Assembly (NCBI RefSeq): GCF_013912375.1
Contig: NZ_JACETV010000008.1
Coordinates: forward strand, 215,421-279,420
Direction of reading: 5' to 3'
Length of the DNA: 64,000 nt
Source: Emticicia sp. BO119
GTDB taxonomy: Bacteria > Bacteroidota > Bacteroidia > Cytophagales > Spirosomataceae
Numbering within the stretch: the first letter of the stretch is position 1; each line of letters begins with the position of its first letter. The position numbers and the translations under genes are program-made. Shown here in pieces: positions 17,618 through 26,622 of the stretch. The notes beneath the pieces are model-generated. The model ran no database searches, was not told the DNA's origin, and was given only the letters and a program-made list of their open reading frames with translations.

Positions 17618-18868
17618 ATGAAAATCTTTCAAAGACTAAGCGATAATTCTTTACCTATACAATGGCATCATCTTTTATTTTATATTCTATTAGTAGCAAT
17701 TATCCCACATACAGGTTTTTGGTTTGATTTAAACAATGACTGGCCGCGCTGGTCTTATTATGCTTTTGAGCATGGGTTAAGCCAGATTTATAATTCTGAC
17801 ACCAACTATATGCCCTTTTATCTGCATGGATTGTATTGGTTTGGCAAATTACAAGGCAGCAAAGACCTGATTTACGCGAATAGTTATCAGCTTAAATACT
17901 TCTTTTTATTATTTGATTTTGGCTGTGCCTTGTCTTTAGCCTGGGCATTACGAAAATACTATTCAGTCAAGTTTGTTGAATATTTCTTATTGTTCAATTT
18001 GGGTTATCTGTATTGTACCGTTATCTGGGGGCAGTTAGATAGTGTACCTACCACCATAGTCGTTTTAGGAATTATCTGTCTTTATGAACGGAAAATGCTT
18101 TGGGGGGCTTTCTTTTGTACGCTCTCTATTTATGTAAAATTACAGGCCATTATTTTTGTTCCTTTTTTCCTGATTCTTTTAGTCTATCAGTTCTCTCAGA
18201 AATTTGATAAGTGGCTTTTGCTGAAAATGCTGGGCATCTCTTTGCTCACTCAACTCTGGTTATTAAGTCCGTTTATATGGGGAGGCACATTCTGGAATTT
18301 CGTTAAGGTAGTCAGAGAGTCGGTAGGATTTTTCCCAAGAGTGTCCTGGAATGCCTATAATTTATGGTATCTGCTGATTCAGGAAGACCCCACTTTGCTA
18401 AATGATACGCTAACCTTTGCAGGGCTAACCTATAAAAAATGGGGCTTTTTATTATTCTTCAGCTTATCTGCGCTGGTATTTATACCCATCTTATTCAGGA
18501 CATATATTTTAGTATGGTTCAAAAAAATAGCAGATGCTGACTACTATGCTTTACTATGGCTTACTGCCGCCACCATAGCAACCTTATTCTTTTTTGTGAA
18601 TACACAAATGCACGAGAGGTACTCCTACCCTGCTATTGCTTTGTATTTTGCTTATGCTCTTACGAGCAATCAGTATTCCCTTTTTGCACTAATTTCGGTA
18701 GCTCATTTAGCCAATGTTGATGGTATGAATAAATATTTTGGGCTGAATCCGTTTAAACCTGAATATACTGCCTTGCTATTCGGCTTGATTTTAATTATTT
18801 CATTCATTAAGCTATTTTTGCAGGCAAAAAATATGCGATTAGAATATACAAACCAAGTTGGTGTGTAA
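17618..18868 (+). CDS. GT-C-type membrane glycosyltransferase
   Basis: 416 residues with about ten hydrophobic segments. An early loop holds acidic and aromatic residues (GFWFDLNNDWPRWSYYAFEHGL and YMPFYLHGLYWFGKL), as in GT-C glycosyltransferases that use polyprenyl-phosphate sugars. Later segments include GQLDSVPTTIVVLGIICLYERKMLWGAFF and HERYSYPAIALYFAY, the latter matching the conserved HER motif of ALG6/ALG8- and mannosyltransferase-like families. Inner-membrane location; lipid-linked donor and acceptor unknown. Transcribed alone, with no polysaccharide cluster nearby. Confidence 0.75.
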   Translation: MKIFQRLSDNSLPIQWHHLLFYILLVAIIPHTGFWFDLNNDWPRWSYYAFEHGLSQIYNSDTNYMPFYLHGLYWFGKLQGSKDLIYANSYQLKYFFLLFDFGCALSLAWALRKYYSVKFVEYFLLFNLGYLYCTVIWGQLDSVPTTIVVLGIICLYERKMLWGAFFCTLSIYVKLQAIIFVPFFLILLVYQFSQKFDKWLLLKMLGISLLTQLWLLSPFIWGGTFWNFVKVVRESVGFFPRVSWNAYNLWYLLIQEDPTLLNDTLTFAGLTYKKWGFLLFFSLSALVFIPILFRTYILVWFKKIADADYYALLWLTAATIATLFFFVNTQMHERYSYPAIALYFAYALTSNQYSLFALISVAHLANVDGMNKYFGLNPFKPEYTALLFGLILIISFIKLFLQAKNMRLEYTNQVGV

Positions 18869-19024
18869 AGTATTGTTATTTATTTAAATTGTTTCATAAT
18901 TACTGACAAATACATTTTCATCTAAATATATTTGAAAAATTTATACATTCAAAATAGTCAATTTTAACAAATAATACAAAATAAATTAATTATTCTATAA
19001 ATACTGATTTTACAATTAAAACTA

Positions 19025-19480
19025 ATGTTTCAGAAAATATTGAAAAATATAAACATTATTCCCTTATCATTTTTAATTATACTCCTATGTATGTTAAATT
19101 CATGTGCCAAAAAACACAACCCTCTAAACTATACCGGGAGCCAGTTAATTTTTGGTAGCGGTGGCGGTTTTGCTAATCAGGTTAATGAATACAGGCTATT
19201 AGAAAATAAGCATTTGTTTTTTAGAAAAAATAATGATTCTAAGTTTACGGATTTAGGTAAACAAAAGGCTAAAACCGTAAAAGAGCTATTTGAAACATCG
19301 GAAATGCTGTTTCATGAAACTAACGGTTTCAACAAACCCGGTAATATGTATTATTTTGTGAGGCTACAGAAAGAAAATCAGACACAATCTTTGGTTTGGG
19401 GCAAACCTGATAGCCAAGTGTCTGAAAAAACCAGAGAATTATACAAAAATTTGATGAATTTAGTACCTTTGAATCAATAA
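19025..19480 (+). CDS. Small lipoprotein, unknown
   Basis: 151 residues. A lipoprotein signal ends in LIILLCMLNSC (acylated Cys followed by AKKH). The mature part has the segment LIFGSGGGFANQVNEYRLLENKHLFFRKNN, a pattern seen in small Bacteroidota lipoproteins of unknown role, and ends with a helix. The M4 metallopeptidase gene starts 11 bases after its stop, so they are probably co-transcribed; a role as inhibitor or partner of the protease is conceivable but unsupported. Confidence 0.72.
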   Translation: MFQKILKNINIIPLSFLIILLCMLNSCAKKHNPLNYTGSQLIFGSGGGFANQVNEYRLLENKHLFFRKNNDSKFTDLGKQKAKTVKELFETSEMLFHETNGFNKPGNMYYFVRLQKENQTQSLVWGKPDSQVSEKTRELYKNLMNLVPLNQ

Positions 19481-19491
19481 ACGTACCTATT

Positions 19492-22400
19492 ATGAGACTA
19501 ACCTTTATTCTATTATTATTTATCACTACCTCTGCCATTGCTCAAAAAGGATTTGAGCGAAAGCTCAAGTTATCTACAGATAAAAATCATGTACCTAAAG
19601 GAGATTTTTTAGAAATTCAAGGCGAAAGAACAGATAAAAACACCCGACAGCTAAACCCTAAAGGCCTTTCGACCAGACTTATCAATAAATATAAAGTTAC
19701 TAAAGATCCTGAGACAGGCAGAGTACTAATGATTGAGAATTTCTCAAATCAGGATAATAAAGCACGTTTAAGCGCACAGGCCTTAGCAACTAACTTTTTA
19801 GCGGAGGTAAAAGCAACCCTACAAATAGAAGACCCGAATCAGGAATTAGTAATACAAGCTACTGAAACTGATGAAATTGGAATGACCCATATGCAATTAC
19901 AACAGAAGTATAAGAATATACCCGTATATGGTGGCGAGATTTGGCTTCATTCAAAAGATAACAAAATACAAACACTCAACGGGCGACATTTCCCTACTCC
20001 GAAACTGGTATCTGTCCAACCTCGCCTTACAGAAGCTAAAGCCATAGATATAGCAATGGCAGATGTATCTAAGAAATCAATTGTACAAAAAACCATAAGC
20101 AATGGGTTTATCAAGCAAGATCATTCTTCTGAGTTGTTAATTTATTATGCAGATGAAAAAGGCGTAGATGCGAGGCTTACTTACTACTTGACCATCAGAC
20201 CGAATATATTAGAGCGGTGGGTATATTTTGTTGATGCCAATAGCGGAGAAATTCTTAGGAAATTTAATCATACCTGTGCATTAGACGGTCCTTTTACTGC
20301 TAATGCCAAAGACCTGAACAACGTTACACGCACCCTTAATATACAGCAATTCGGAGGTACTTATTACATGATTGATACTCAAAGACCCATGTACAATATA
20401 ACTACCTCAAAGTTGCCAGATACTCCTGTAGGGGGTATAATGACTATTGATGCAAAAAATACACCCTCTAATAATACCAAATATTCGCACATTGTATCAA
20501 GCAGTGGCACCAGTTGGAATACTACCTCTGTTTCGGCGCATTATAATGCAGGCGTTTGCTACGATTTTTACCGTAAAATCTTCAATCGCAACTCATTAGA
20601 CGGCAAAGGAAGTACGATTATCTCTGTAATCAATATTGCAGATGAAGATGGCAAAGGTATGGATAACGCCTATTGGAATGGGGCCTTTATGGGTTATGGA
20701 AATGGTCGTGATTTTTTCAAACCTTTGGCAGGAGCATTGGATGTAGCGGGTCATGAAATGACACATGGTGTAGTTGAAGCGTCTGCCCGTCTGGAATACC
20801 AGAACCAATCTGGTGCTTTGAATGAGTCTTTTGCTGACATTTTTGGAGCAATGATTGACCGGGACGACTGGACAATGGGGGAAGAAGTAGTTAAACCCGG
20901 GGTTTATCCTTCTGGAGCTTTGCGCAGTTTACAAAATCCCAATCAAGGTGGCAAAAGTGCTCGTGGTTATCAGCCTAAAATTATGTCTCAATATGAGTAC
21001 TTAGAAAATACCGAAGAGGAAGACAATGGTGGTGTGCATGTAAACAGCGGTATCCCAAACTATGCTTTTTACTTGTTTGCTACTAATGCCTCAGTTGGTA
21101 AAGATAAAGCTGAGCAGGTATATTACAGGGCGCTAACCAAGTATCTGACCCGTACATCTAAATTTGTAGATGCACGATTGGCAGTAGTAAAAGCGGCTGC
21201 CGACTTATATGGTGCTAATTCAGCAGTTGAGAATGCAGCAAAAGCAGCCTTTGATGGTGTAGGTATCGCTGACCCATCGGGTAATACTGGTACTCCTACT
21301 CCTAATCCGACTCCACAAACCATTCCTGTCAATAATGGTGGTGATTTTATTCTGGTGTTTGACCCCACAGATGATAAACTCTATAATGCTAAAACTACTG
21401 ATACGCAATTTAAGGCAATTTCGTCAAGTGGTTGTTTAAGCAAACCAAGTATTACTGACGACGGACAATATGCTTATTTTGTAGGAAAAGATAAAAATAT
21501 CCGTAGGATTGCTCTTTCAGGTACCTTTAAAGAAGATAAACTGACCAGTGATGCCGTTTGGGATAATGTAGCGATTTCTAAAGATGGCAAGAGAGTAGCC
21601 GGATTAACCAATGAGGAAGAACCGTATATGTATGTATTTGACCTTGAAAACAATGGCAAAAGTGCCAAATTCAAATTATATAACCCTACCTACTCTTCAG
21701 GTGTAAGTACTGGAGAAGTGCTTTATGCTGATTCGTTTGAATGGGATTACTCTGGTGAGATTATCATCTATGATGCCTTCAATAGCCTTAGTAGTGTATC
21801 GGGAACAATAGAGTATTGGGACGTAGGCCTGATAAGAGTATGGGACGTAGCTAAAAAAACATTTGGTGATGGGAAAATCGAAAAACTCTTTACAGATTTA
21901 GAAGAGGGGGAAAGTATCGGAAACCCTTCTTTATCAAAAAACACACAAAATGTGATAGCGTTTGACTATTATACGTCTGAAGAACCTGACACTTATTATC
22001 AGATAGGTGTTGATATAGAGAATAATGATGTTGATATTATCAACGAAAATAATGATATTGGTTATCCTGGGTATTCTCGATTAGATGACAAATTACTCTT
22101 TAATGCAAAAAAAGGTAATCAGGAAATTGTAAAATATATCAATTTAGATAAAAACAAGATTTCTCCGTCAGGTAGTGCACAAGAATGGTTGACGGATGCT
22201 AAGTGGGCCGTTTGGTATTCGCAGGGTAGTAGAACCTTACCTACTAAAACCGACCAGACCGTTACATTCGGTGCAATATCCGACAAAATTCCAGGTGCTT
22301 CTTTTACTCTTACAGCTACTGCCAGCTCAAAATTACCTGTCCAATATGCTATTGAATCGGGAGATGCAATCGTTAATGGCAGCAAGATAACATTGGGAAC

Positions 22401-22959
22401 TAAAGCAGGGAAGGTAAAAATTCAGGCATTTCAGGTGGGTAGCAATCAATTTAATTCGGCAAGTGCGTCACAAACTTTCTGTATAATACCTACAACACCA
22501 AAAATAACAGTAAGTGGTAACAACCTTGTAGCCTCGGGTGGTACAAAATACCAGTGGTATCTTGATGGTGCCGCTGTAAATGGTGCTACGCAGTCGACTA
22601 TTACTCCGACCAATGCAGGTGGTATATACACTGTAAGGTCTCTCACAGACGATGGTTGTGCCAGTGCTTTATCGACAGCCGTTGAGGTAAAAGCTGCCAT
22701 TTTAGGTACTGAATCAGACGAGCACATTAAAGTAAGTATTTATCCGAATCCTGCCAGCGATGAACTGAAAATTGAATTGCCTGCTGGTATTGTTTTCAAA
22801 GAAGCCACATTTTACTCGCCAAATGGGGTCAAAGCAATGCAGGCAAGCAAGCTATCATCCAATAATTCGTTCAATATAAGTCAACTGGCTAAAGGTTTGT
22901 ATATTTTAAAAATAGAAACCTCGCAAGGTAGTTTGTCGAGAAAAATTGTAAGAGAATAA
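19492..22959 (+). CDS. Secreted M4 (thermolysin-like) metallopeptidase with T9SS domain
   Basis: 1155 residues. Signal peptide at 1-17 (LTFILLLFITTSAIAQ). FTP and PepSY-like propeptide at about 60-260 (MQLQQKYKNIPVYGGEIWLH, WVYFVDANSGEILRKFN). The M4 catalytic domain spans about 300-590, with zinc ligands in HEMTH (His421, His425), Glu445 of NESFAD, and the transition-state His516 in GGVHVNSGIPNYAFYLFA. From about 610 to 890 a beta-propeller-like region follows (DGQYAYFVGKDKNIRRIALSG), then Ig-like segments, and a T9SS type A sorting domain at 1080-1155 (IYPNPASDELKIELP...GLYILKIETSQGSLSRKIV). A secreted zinc endoprotease, activated by removal of the propeptide. Confidence 0.95.
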   Translation: MRLTFILLLFITTSAIAQKGFERKLKLSTDKNHVPKGDFLEIQGERTDKNTRQLNPKGLSTRLINKYKVTKDPETGRVLMIENFSNQDNKARLSAQALATNFLAEVKATLQIEDPNQELVIQATETDEIGMTHMQLQQKYKNIPVYGGEIWLHSKDNKIQTLNGRHFPTPKLVSVQPRLTEAKAIDIAMADVSKKSIVQKTISNGFIKQDHSSELLIYYADEKGVDARLTYYLTIRPNILERWVYFVDANSGEILRKFNHTCALDGPFTANAKDLNNVTRTLNIQQFGGTYYMIDTQRPMYNITTSKLPDTPVGGIMTIDAKNTPSNNTKYSHIVSSSGTSWNTTSVSAHYNAGVCYDFYRKIFNRNSLDGKGSTIISVINIADEDGKGMDNAYWNGAFMGYGNGRDFFKPLAGALDVAGHEMTHGVVEASARLEYQNQSGALNESFADIFGAMIDRDDWTMGEEVVKPGVYPSGALRSLQNPNQGGKSARGYQPKIMSQYEYLENTEEEDNGGVHVNSGIPNYAFYLFATNASVGKDKAEQVYYRALTKYLTRTSKFVDARLAVVKAAADLYGANSAVENAAKAAFDGVGIADPSGNTGTPTPNPTPQTIPVNNGGDFILVFDPTDDKLYNAKTTDTQFKAISSSGCLSKPSITDDGQYAYFVGKDKNIRRIALSGTFKEDKLTSDAVWDNVAISKDGKRVAGLTNEEEPYMYVFDLENNGKSAKFKLYNPTYSSGVSTGEVLYADSFEWDYSGEIIIYDAFNSLSSVSGTIEYWDVGLIRVWDVAKKTFGDGKIEKLFTDLEEGESIGNPSLSKNTQNVIAFDYYTSEEPDTYYQIGVDIENNDVDIINENNDIGYPGYSRLDDKLLFNAKKGNQEIVKYINLDKNKISPSGSAQEWLTDAKWAVWYSQGSRTLPTKTDQTVTFGAISDKIPGASFTLTATASSKLPVQYAIESGDAIVNGSKITLGTKAGKVKIQAFQVGSNQFNSASASQTFCIIPTTPKITVSGNNLVASGGTKYQWYLDGAAVNGATQSTITPTNAGGIYTVRSLTDDGCASALSTAVEVKAAILGTESDEHIKVSIYPNPASDELKIELPAGIVFKEATFYSPNGVKAMQASKLSSNNSFNISQLAKGLYILKIETSQGSLSRKIVRE

Positions 22960-22975
22960 TCAATAAAATTTAACA

Positions 22976-22983
22976 TAACTTTG
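22976..22983 (+). promoter_or_regulatory. Possible -7 box before the Gfo/Idh/MocA gene
   Basis: TAACTTTG fits TAnnTTTG and lies 61 bases before the ATG at 23044. The -33 TTG is not at ideal spacing. Confidence 0.35.
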
Positions 22984-23043
22984 TATCGGCAGTTTTTTTA
23001 TCTGCTGAATTTTGTACAACCCTAAAATAGTATATCAAAACTT

Positions 23044-24114
23044 ATGAGTCCGATTCGTGTATTAGTAGTTGGTTGTGGAAATATGGGGGCTTCGCATGCC
23101 ATAGCATATCATACCAATGATGGATTTGAAATCTGCGGAATTGTATCCACCGGAAAAAGCAAAGAAGTATTAAACGAACGTTTAGGGGGTGGCTATCCTC
23201 TATTTTCAGATTATGAAGAAGCCCTTGTAGCTACTAAACCCGATGCCGTTTGTATCTCGACGTATCCTGATACTCATGAAGCATTTGCTATCAAAGCTCT
23301 TGAAAGCGGGGCACACGTATTTATAGAAAAACCATTGGCTGATACAGTAGAAGGTGCTGAGAGAGTTGCTGAAGTGGCAAGGAAAACAGGTAAAAAGGTA
23401 GTAGTAGGTTATATCTTACGCCATCATCCTTCATGGGAAAAATTTGTAGAGCTATCACACCAGTTAGGCAAACCCTTAGTGATGCGCATGAACCTGAACC
23501 AACAAAGCCATGGCAATATGTGGGATGTGCATCGAAACCTGATGAAAAGCCTGAGCCCTATTGTTGATTGTGGCGTGCATTATATTGATGTGATGTGCCA
23601 GATGACCCGCTCAAAACCATTGCAGGTCACGGCTATCGGGGCAAGATTAACCAATGATATTGCTACCACTAACTATAACTATGGTCAATTACAAATCAGG
23701 TTTGAGGATGGTTCAGTAGGTTGGTATGAAGCAGGTTGGGGGCCAATGATGAGTGAAACAGCCTTTTTTGTTAAAGACGTTATAGGGCCTAAAGGATGTG
23801 TGTCGATTGTAGCAAAAGAAGCTGGTGGCAGCGGAAAATCTGATAATGTTGATTCTCATACCAAAACAGAATCTTTACGTTTTCATCACGCAGACATTGA
23901 TGCCAACAATCAGTTTACAAAAGAAGACACATGGATTAATCTGACAGACGAACCTGATCATCAGGAGCTTTGTAACAGAGAACAACGTTATTTTCTGAAA
24001 TCGATACAGGAAGATATTGACCTGACAGATCACGTTCAGGACGCAGTAAACAGTTTAAAAATCGCCTTTGCCTGCGACGAATCGGTACGAACCGGGCAAG
24101 TAGTACATTTATAA
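23044..24114 (+). CDS. Gfo/Idh/MocA-family oxidoreductase
   Basis: 356 residues. N-terminal Rossmann fold with VLVVGCGNMGASHAIAYH, KPDAVCISTYPDTHEAFAIKALESG and HVFIEKPLADTVEGAE; the EKP motif holds the lysine typical of this family. The C-terminal half (GVHYIDVMCQMT, YGQLQIRFEDGSVGWYEAGWG) is the substrate domain. These NAD(P)-dependent enzymes oxidise or reduce sugars, inositols or related polyols. It stands alone before the bidirectional terminator and next to secreted sugar-acting enzymes, which suits carbohydrate metabolism. Substrate unknown. Confidence 0.9.
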   Translation: MSPIRVLVVGCGNMGASHAIAYHTNDGFEICGIVSTGKSKEVLNERLGGGYPLFSDYEEALVATKPDAVCISTYPDTHEAFAIKALESGAHVFIEKPLADTVEGAERVAEVARKTGKKVVVGYILRHHPSWEKFVELSHQLGKPLVMRMNLNQQSHGNMWDVHRNLMKSLSPIVDCGVHYIDVMCQMTRSKPLQVTAIGARLTNDIATTNYNYGQLQIRFEDGSVGWYEAGWGPMMSETAFFVKDVIGPKGCVSIVAKEAGGSGKSDNVDSHTKTESLRFHHADIDANNQFTKEDTWINLTDEPDHQELCNREQRYFLKSIQEDIDLTDHVQDAVNSLKIAFACDESVRTGQVVHL

Positions 24115-24118
24115 ATCC

Positions 24119-24156
24119 TAAAAGCCGGATAGCATAAATGTTATCCGGCTTTTTTA
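24119..24156. terminator. Bidirectional terminator
   Basis: AAAAGCCGGATA and TATCCGGCTTTT form a perfect 12-bp stem between the convergent oxidoreductase and sugar dehydrogenase genes, with A and T runs on both sides. Confidence 0.85.
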
Positions 24157-26439
24157 TCACTCCTTATATATCCTGAAAATCTTATTCTTATCTCCGAACG
24201 TGACATTCAGGATATAAATACCTGAACTCTGATCTGATAAATCTCTATTAATCTGCTCTTTAAGATCTCTCCAATACCCCTCCCGCTCGCTGATTACCTG
24301 CCCTGTATTCCTCAATAATATTAGTTTAATCAGATGGTTATCCAAATCGTTACTTGCCATTAATTCAATCGCATTTTTAGTAGGATTAGGGTACACACTC
24401 AATATTACAGGCTCAGGATCAGGATCAGGATTAGATATTGAATCACCTGGGCAAAGAGGTTTAATATCTTTATCATAAGTGGTGTTTAAACCTAATGGAT
24501 CTGTTACGATCAGGCTTATCCGATAAAAATAAGTCTGGCTATCGCAGGGTACTTGCCCTAAAACTACCTGCCCTTCTGATTTTCTGAAACTATTAACAAA
24601 ATGTGTATGCTCTTCATGATGCAATACAACAACCCATTGATAAGATAAATCTGTTTGCTCCTTATCTGTTACATTAGCTGTCAGATTGACTTTAAAATCT
24701 TCAGCATTATTAAATGAATTAATATTATCTATGCTTGTGCTTACAATTGTCGGAGGAGTGTTATTAAGATAAATTTTAAAAGTCTTCGAATCCGACTTCC
24801 CTTCATTGTCAGTAACTTTTAATATAGCCGTAAATATCTGTGGCTCGGTTGATACAGCTACATAAATATGCGTAGGATTAGGTAAATCTGAACTTTTGCC
24901 GTCACCAAAATCCCAGAAAAACGTTAATGGACCATTCTCAGGATCTCTCGAATTACTGGCTGTAAAATTAACCGTCAGCGGACTGGTTCCATACACTGGT
25001 GCTGCTTCTGCTACAATTACAGGTCTTAGATTAGCGTTAGGATTAAAAGACAACCTTCTGACTTCATGAATGTCAGGATATAGATAACTAACATAATAAA
25101 TACTACCGTCAACCGGATTCAAGGCAAAGCAGGTAGGATTTACCCTGTCAGTAAAATCTATTACTTCTACCGGATTATTTTTTTCGTCCAGACGGAATGC
25201 CTTTACCCAACCTTCATAATCACCCTGAAAATAAAGATTCCGATAAGCCTCCGGGAAAGTTGTCATGTTATAGAATATTCCGCCGATAGAAGAGTTTCCT
25301 GAAAAAGGATTTCCTTTAAACTGAGCAGACCCAACACCATAAACCTCACCATCAACTAAGGCTTGTGCCAATGGCCCGCGCCATTCGATAATAGGCAAAA
25401 CAGGAGTAGTAGGTTTGTAGACAGGATTATTGTATGACTCATTTGTATAACTGATTCCCTCATATAAAGGCCATCCAAAATTCTGCCCGCCTCTGCTTAT
25501 AATGTTAATTTCTTCGCGATGACTCCACCCAACATCTCCTGCAAAGATTGTTCCCGGATTACCATCTGCCGGGTTAGTACTCCCCGTATTGGGTTGAACT
25601 GTAAAACGAAAGGGATTACGTAAACCATAAGCCCAGATACGCGATTTTGCAGAACGAGGATTGCCAGCTTCATAAAAGGGGTTAGAAGTCAACCCGTTAC
25701 CAGTGGCAGGGTCAATCCTTAGTATTTTTCCATTTAGAGAGTTCAATACCTGGCTTCGGTACGCATTTACATTCTGATCGGCAGTAATGATACCTACTGA
25801 TACTGCCTCTAAAAACCACGGGTTCTGACTATCATTGCTTGGGGGTTCGCTGGCAAGAGCTGCGTCACCTGCCGTAACTAATAAGGTACCATCTTTACCA
25901 AATACCAATGAACCTACTCCATGATTATCTACCAAAATCGGAATACCGGTGGTTATGCTCTCTCCTAATAGTATCTTCCGGCTATTTTCATCAACTGTTT
26001 TGAATCCATCTGTTTTATTGAGGGTGTATCGGGTTAACCGACCTATTGTTGTCTTAAAACCATCAGCATTCGTAGAATCATAGGCTGGCGTGCCAAAATA
26101 AAGCACATGATGCCTCTTTACAGCATATAGCAGGTAAATATAGCCGTTGTTCAGAAAATCTGGGTCAAGTGCTACACCATTCAGCCCATGATCGTTAAAA
26201 TCTAATACTTCTTTGCTGATATCAATAATTGGTACGGGATTTTTCACTCCATTTTCAACCATAAAAATCTTACCTGCTTTTTCCCATACGTACATACGCC
26301 CTTGTTTATCAAAGGTCAACCCAACAGGAATATTCCAATGATCTGAAATCTGTTCATCCACAAAACCTGTAGGTTGCGCAAAACTCAGCCGGCAAAAAAA
26401 GAACGAGAAAAAAAGGAGACAAAAGAATGGTTGTTTCAT
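24157..26439 (-). CDS. Secreted PQQ-type sugar dehydrogenase with PKD and T9SS domains
   Basis: Start set at the ATG 26439 (MKQPFFCLLFFSFF...SFAQ, a signal peptide), eight codons inside a TTG-started reading. About 760 residues. A six-bladed GSDH-type propeller spans roughly 25-480 (NIPVGLTFDKQGRMYVWEKAGK, DHGLNGVALDPDFLNNGYIYLLYA, IWAYGLRNPFRFT, AGDVGWSHREEINII, the soluble aldose dehydrogenase signature). A PKD domain follows (PLTVNFTASNSRDPENGPLTFFWDFGDG), a second Ig-like region, and a T9SS type A domain (VYPNPTKNAIELM...GIYILNVTFGDKNKIFRI). PQQ and calcium are expected cofactors. It oxidises aldoses outside the cell; the exact sugar is unknown. Confidence 0.9.
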   Translation of the reverse strand: MKQPFFCLLFFSFFFCRLSFAQPTGFVDEQISDHWNIPVGLTFDKQGRMYVWEKAGKIFMVENGVKNPVPIIDISKEVLDFNDHGLNGVALDPDFLNNGYIYLLYAVKRHHVLYFGTPAYDSTNADGFKTTIGRLTRYTLNKTDGFKTVDENSRKILLGESITTGIPILVDNHGVGSLVFGKDGTLLVTAGDAALASEPPSNDSQNPWFLEAVSVGIITADQNVNAYRSQVLNSLNGKILRIDPATGNGLTSNPFYEAGNPRSAKSRIWAYGLRNPFRFTVQPNTGSTNPADGNPGTIFAGDVGWSHREEINIISRGGQNFGWPLYEGISYTNESYNNPVYKPTTPVLPIIEWRGPLAQALVDGEVYGVGSAQFKGNPFSGNSSIGGIFYNMTTFPEAYRNLYFQGDYEGWVKAFRLDEKNNPVEVIDFTDRVNPTCFALNPVDGSIYYVSYLYPDIHEVRRLSFNPNANLRPVIVAEAAPVYGTSPLTVNFTASNSRDPENGPLTFFWDFGDGKSSDLPNPTHIYVAVSTEPQIFTAILKVTDNEGKSDSKTFKIYLNNTPPTIVSTSIDNINSFNNAEDFKVNLTANVTDKEQTDLSYQWVVVLHHEEHTHFVNSFRKSEGQVVLGQVPCDSQTYFYRISLIVTDPLGLNTTYDKDIKPLCPGDSISNPDPDPEPVILSVYPNPTKNAIELMASNDLDNHLIKLILLRNTGQVISEREGYWRDLKEQINRDLSDQSSGIYILNVTFGDKNKIFRIYKE

Positions 26440-26622
26440 AGCTGTTGTTGTGAATACATTCAATAAAAGTATTTTTTAGTCTATAAATATAACGATTTAA
26501 AGGCTTGATACCTTGTATTATGTTTATGACTGCCTTTTCATAGAAATGGTTTGATAACAACGTGATTAAATTTTGTGCACTTTATTTTTCACTTTCCTGA
26601 ATAACGATTCATAGGTTAAGAT

